From UBA6197 sp047638075 (GTDB lineage Bacteria; Pseudomonadota; Alphaproteobacteria; Rhodobacterales; Rhodobacteraceae): DNA of 64,000 bases. A program made the position numbers and the translations under genes. Under the pieces are notes generated by a model. The model was not told where the DNA came from, did not search any database, and saw nothing but the letters and a program-made list of their open reading frames with translations. How positions within the stretch are numbered: position 1 is the first letter of the stretch; the number at the start of each line of letters is the position of its first letter. Location of the stretch: NCBI RefSeq assembly GCF_047638075.1, contig NZ_JBLJBV010000052.1, positions 20,693-84,692 of the forward strand. Direction: 5' to 3'. This document shows positions 61,256 through 64,000 of the stretch, one piece after another.

Positions 61256-62656
61256 GTGATGCTGGATCATCAAAAAAAAACCGTTGGCGGTTCATGCCCA
61301 GAAATGATGGGGACGGACCAGTCACGCGCTGGCCGTGCAGAGCGTTCATTTGCCGGCGGTAGCCGCGTATTGCTGCTGCAAGGACCGGTAGGGCCGTTCT
61401 TCTCACGGTTGCAAGAAACGCTGGAAGGTAGCGGGCACGAGGTTCGTCGCGTGTGCTTCCATGCAGGAGACCGGGTCTTTGCCCCCCGAAACAACCGTAT
61501 TCTGTTTAATGGCGGCGCTGATGCGTGGCGTGAATGGATTAACGGCTATCTTACCGCAACGCAGATCGATTGCATCATTCTTTTTGGTGCCGAAAGGCCC
61601 ATTCATCAGATCGCGCGCGCCGTAGCGCAGCGCCTGGGCATCAGGGTTATCGCACTTGAAGAGGGCTATCTTCGCCCTGGTTTTGTGACGATCGAGGACG
61701 GTGGCAACAACGCCACCTCACCCATCGCGGGGTGCCTTCCACCGCCTGATTTTATCGCTGATGACGCCGCCAGTGCGCCCGCCACGGATTATCGCAGTTT
61801 GCGGGTTATGGGATGGTACAGCACCGTGCATTATGTTCTGCGGACGTTTTCGCAGACATCGCGGCGCAAGCAGCTTTTCCACCGCCGGTTTTCGGCGCTT
61901 CCCGAAATTTTCCGCTGGGGCCGCAACGGTTGGCGCCGAATTTTGCACGCAAACCAAAATCTGGCCACGATTCAGAAGCTTTTGGAACACCATGACGGCA
62001 AGTACTTCCTTGTGCCGTTACAGGTATCGGCGGATGCCAACCTTCAGGCGGCAGCCGCAGGATGGTGTTCGGCGCGCCTTATCCGCGAAACACTTTCCTC
62101 GTTTGCCAAACACGCCAATCCACAGGCGCGTCTTGTTTTCAAGATCCACCCGTTGGAGCGGGGTCATGTCACCCATGCGCCGCTAATCAATGCCACTGCC
62201 GCCACGCTTGGCGTTGCCGGTCGTGTTGATGTGGTTGACACCGGGTCGCTTGGCCTTCTTGCGCGGCATTCTGCGGGGATGATCACTATCAACAGCACGT
62301 CCGGGCTGTCCGCGATCCATCATGGAACGCCGCTTCTTGTAATCGGTCGCGCCATTTACGCGAACCCGGAACTGGCCATCTGCGCCAATGGTGCGCCGAA
62401 TTTCGATGCATTCTGGGCCGCGCACCATGTTGCCGCGCCTTCTGTGCGCCGGAATTACCTTGGGTGGCTTCGGCAAGTGGCGCTCGCGCCCGGCGATTTC
62501 TACGCCGCAGAAGGTATCACGCTGGCTTGCGAGGCCGTGCTGACGCGGCTTGGCCCCGGCCTGGATACGCTGACCACCCACGAACCGCAAACCTCGCCCG
62601 AGGCCGTTTCCGCAAACAAATTGCTTTTGCCCAAAGGCGCGCCGCTTGTCGCGTAA
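61256..62656 (+). CDS. KpsS-like capsule polysaccharide biosynthesis protein
   Basis: A 466-residue protein of the KpsS/KpsC-type beta-Kdo transferase family that adds the Kdo linker to lipid for group-2-like capsules. Family-type segments: VLLLQGPVGPFFSRLQETLEGSGHEVRRVCFHAGD near the N-terminus, ALEEGYLRPGFVTIEDGG, the long FLVPLQVSADANLQAA segment, and VFKIHPLERGHV. It starts GTG 61256 or ATG 61259; ATGs near 61304 are alternatives. It precedes kpsF, and the Kdo context supports the call. Confidence 0.85.
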   Translation: MMLDHQKKTVGGSCPEMMGTDQSRAGRAERSFAGGSRVLLLQGPVGPFFSRLQETLEGSGHEVRRVCFHAGDRVFAPRNNRILFNGGADAWREWINGYLTATQIDCIILFGAERPIHQIARAVAQRLGIRVIALEEGYLRPGFVTIEDGGNNATSPIAGCLPPPDFIADDAASAPATDYRSLRVMGWYSTVHYVLRTFSQTSRRKQLFHRRFSALPEIFRWGRNGWRRILHANQNLATIQKLLEHHDGKYFLVPLQVSADANLQAAAAGWCSARLIRETLSSFAKHANPQARLVFKIHPLERGHVTHAPLINATAATLGVAGRVDVVDTGSLGLLARHSAGMITINSTSGLSAIHHGTPLLVIGRAIYANPELAICANGAPNFDAFWAAHHVAAPSVRRNYLGWLRQVALAPGDFYAAEGITLACEAVLTRLGPGLDTLTTHEPQTSPEAVSANKLLLPKGAPLVA

Positions 62657-62693
62657 CTGCGCGCCGCCGCCGATTTATGAATGGAGCCGTCCG

Positions 62694-63716
62694 ATGAACC
62701 AGTTTGCCGCCACCAAGTTACCCCCCGATCACGCAACTGCTGCGGCGGTGCCCGCCCCGCAGGTGGCTGACATCGTGCGGTCGGTGTTTCGGGCCGAGGC
62801 AGAGGCAATCTCCAACCTTTCTGACGATACCACCCGTGCCTGCGCCAGGGCGATTGACGTGATCCATGGCTCGAAGGGGCCGCTGATCGTTGCGGGCATT
62901 GGCAAATCCGGCCATATCGGGCGCAAGATCGCCTCAACCTTTCGATCACTGGGCAAGCCCGCGATCTTTTTGCACGCCGCCGAGGCAAGCCATGGTGACC
63001 TTGGGCTGGTGCAGCGCGGCAGCGTCGTTCTTGTGCTGTCGAACTCTGGCGAGACGACCGAACTGTCTGATTTGTTGCACTACTGCGAGGCGCATACGAT
63101 TCCGGTGATCGCGCTGACTGGTCGCAAGGATTGCACGCTTGCCCGCGCCGGCGATATCGCCATTGTCTACGGCCCGGTGAAAGAGGTCTGCCGTAATGGC
63201 CTGGCGCCGACCACCTCTACCACCGTAAGCCTTGCAATCGGTGACGCGCTGGCCGTCGGCGTCAGCGCGCTTTTGGGAACGGCGCCCGAGGATTTTCGGC
63301 GCTACCACCCTGGCGGCAAGCTGGGCACGCGCCTCATGCGGGTGCGCGATCTGATGCGCACGGGCGGGCAGTTGCCGATCGTGCACCCCGATGCGCCAAT
63401 GTCCGAAGTTGTGGTGACGATGTCGGAAAAATCGCTGGGCGTTGCGGTGGTGGTCGAGAAGGGCAAGGTTTTCGGGATCGTGACCGATGGCGACATGCGC
63501 CGCAATGCCGCGCGGCTTTGGGAAGTCACCGCCCGCGACATCGCAACCGTGACGCCGGTGACCGTAGACGAAGACCAACTGGCCTCGGACGCGGTAGACC
63601 TGATGTCGCAACAGATCATCACCACCTGCCTTGTTGCCGATCTGGAGGGCGGCCTGAAGGGGCTGCTGCACATCCACGATTGTTTGGGTGCGGGGACGGC
63701 CAACTTACCGGAATGA
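62694..63716 (+). CDS. kpsF: arabinose-5-phosphate isomerase KpsF/KdsD
   Basis: A 340-residue enzyme converting ribulose-5-phosphate to arabinose-5-phosphate, the first step toward Kdo. The SIS domain (about 40-190) contains VAGIGKSGHIGRKIASTFRSLG, and SNSGETTEL is in the middle. Two CBS domains (about 215-330) follow, for example VRDLMRTGGQLPIVHPDAPM and VEKGKVFGIVTDGDMRR. ATG 62694 is the chosen start. Adjacent to the KpsS-like gene, it points to dedicated Kdo supply for the capsule. Confidence 0.93.
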   Translation: MNQFAATKLPPDHATAAAVPAPQVADIVRSVFRAEAEAISNLSDDTTRACARAIDVIHGSKGPLIVAGIGKSGHIGRKIASTFRSLGKPAIFLHAAEASHGDLGLVQRGSVVLVLSNSGETTELSDLLHYCEAHTIPVIALTGRKDCTLARAGDIAIVYGPVKEVCRNGLAPTTSTTVSLAIGDALAVGVSALLGTAPEDFRRYHPGGKLGTRLMRVRDLMRTGGQLPIVHPDAPMSEVVVTMSEKSLGVAVVVEKGKVFGIVTDGDMRRNAARLWEVTARDIATVTPVTVDEDQLASDAVDLMSQQIITTCLVADLEGGLKGLLHIHDCLGAGTANLPE

Positions 63717-63749
63717 GCGCTAAGACAAGATAAAGAATGAGGTCAAACT

Positions 63750-63965
63750 GTGAACAGAAGTGCGGCGAAAACTAAGAAGCTCCTGACGAAGCCTGGATTG
63801 TTTTTTCGGGATCTCTTTCTCAATCAATACCCACTCGAGGTGACGGCCGACATAAATCGTCCCCGCAAGCACGACGTGCCGTTGGTAAAGGACAAGAAGA
63901 AGGCGAAACCAGTAGCGGCGAAGGTAGTTGCCGTCAAAACCGAGCGATTGCTTGTCTTATGCTGA
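63750..63965 (+). CDS. short ORF at the capsule locus, possible truncated protein
   Basis: A 71-residue basic protein, GTG start with GAGG upstream. It contains KKLLTKPGLFFRDLFLNQYPLEVT, similar to the N-termini of some capsule/cell-surface glycosyltransferases (KKL..NPxLFFxDxxLNKYP), then a Lys-rich stretch. It ends with TGA at 63965. The homology is only by motif. It could be a frameshifted or truncated gene running out of the window, or a small functional protein. Confidence 0.5.
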   Translation: MNRSAAKTKKLLTKPGLFFRDLFLNQYPLEVTADINRPRKHDVPLVKDKKKAKPVAAKVVAVKTERLLVLC

Positions 63966-64000
63966 ACCCGGCTCCTACAGTATGAAGGAGCCACTGCCCG

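Noticed and set aside
1..64000. CRISPR arrays and rRNA genes
   Set aside because: No regularly spaced repeats with variable spacers and no rRNA sequence were seen; the only tandem array is the collagen-coding one.

Overview
The window is about 64 kb of a high-GC alphaproteobacterial chromosome. Gene content and order point to Rhodobacteraceae (the marine Roseobacter group): CpoB-TilS-FtsH, Fhs-chorismate mutase-FolD, IF-1/Maf/RNase G/YacG, UPF0262-HisD, DUF2948-MurA, GapR, UbiK-Lgt-MidA-PgeF, a Hint-domain protein, an RTX/Hint protein and a Tad pilus locus. Most genes are compact, often with ATGA/GTGA stop-start overlaps. The assignment rests on protein features read by eye; no database search was run.

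Layout. 0-8.5 kb (+): cell envelope and housekeeping genes (cpoB, tilS, ftsH, a small-molecule methyltransferase, a MOSC protein) followed by a one-carbon cassette (fhs, chorismate mutase, folD). 8.6-21.9 kb (mostly -): a Tad/Flp pilus assembly locus, with cpaB, cpaC, an OmpA lipoprotein, cpaE, cpaF, tadB, tadC, two TPR lipoproteins and cpaA. An AAA+ ATPase and a polytopic membrane protein lie at its far end. No Flp pilin or TadE/F/G pseudopilin is visible, and cpaC is broken by a frameshift. 22.1-29.9 kb (+): a cluster of short repeats, then an isolated phage tail-tip module. Its first gene carries an amber stop. It continues with a 1517-residue J-like protein, small tail genes and a collagen-like fibre with eight 48-bp repeats. 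It ends near tRNA-Phe, and no head, portal, integrase or lysis genes are present.

30-43.4 kb: a housekeeping block (yacG with an apparent CTG start, RNase G-like, maf, infA, LMW phosphatase, UPF0262, hisD, DUF2948, murA, tRNA-Thr(GGT), an IS3-type remnant, rpoH, rluD, ubiK, lgt, midA, pgeF). 43.5-53.5 kb is accessory. Two Hint-domain proteins flank a cluster of a nitrilase-fold amidase, a C45-type Ntn acyltransferase/hydrolase, an ATP-grasp ligase and an APC permease, with a striking double-dyad operator between the genes. This cluster looks like a module that makes, breaks or moves an amide-linked small molecule. It is the best candidate here for an undescribed pathway.

53.7-64 kb: a solitary FliM/FliN-like protein; a FadB/J-like fusion protein that seems to lack key catalytic residues in both halves; gapR; an orphan iron-type ABC permease; tRNA-Thr(TGT); and the start of a Kdo-type capsule locus (KpsS-like protein, KpsF arabinose-5-phosphate isomerase and a short ORF).
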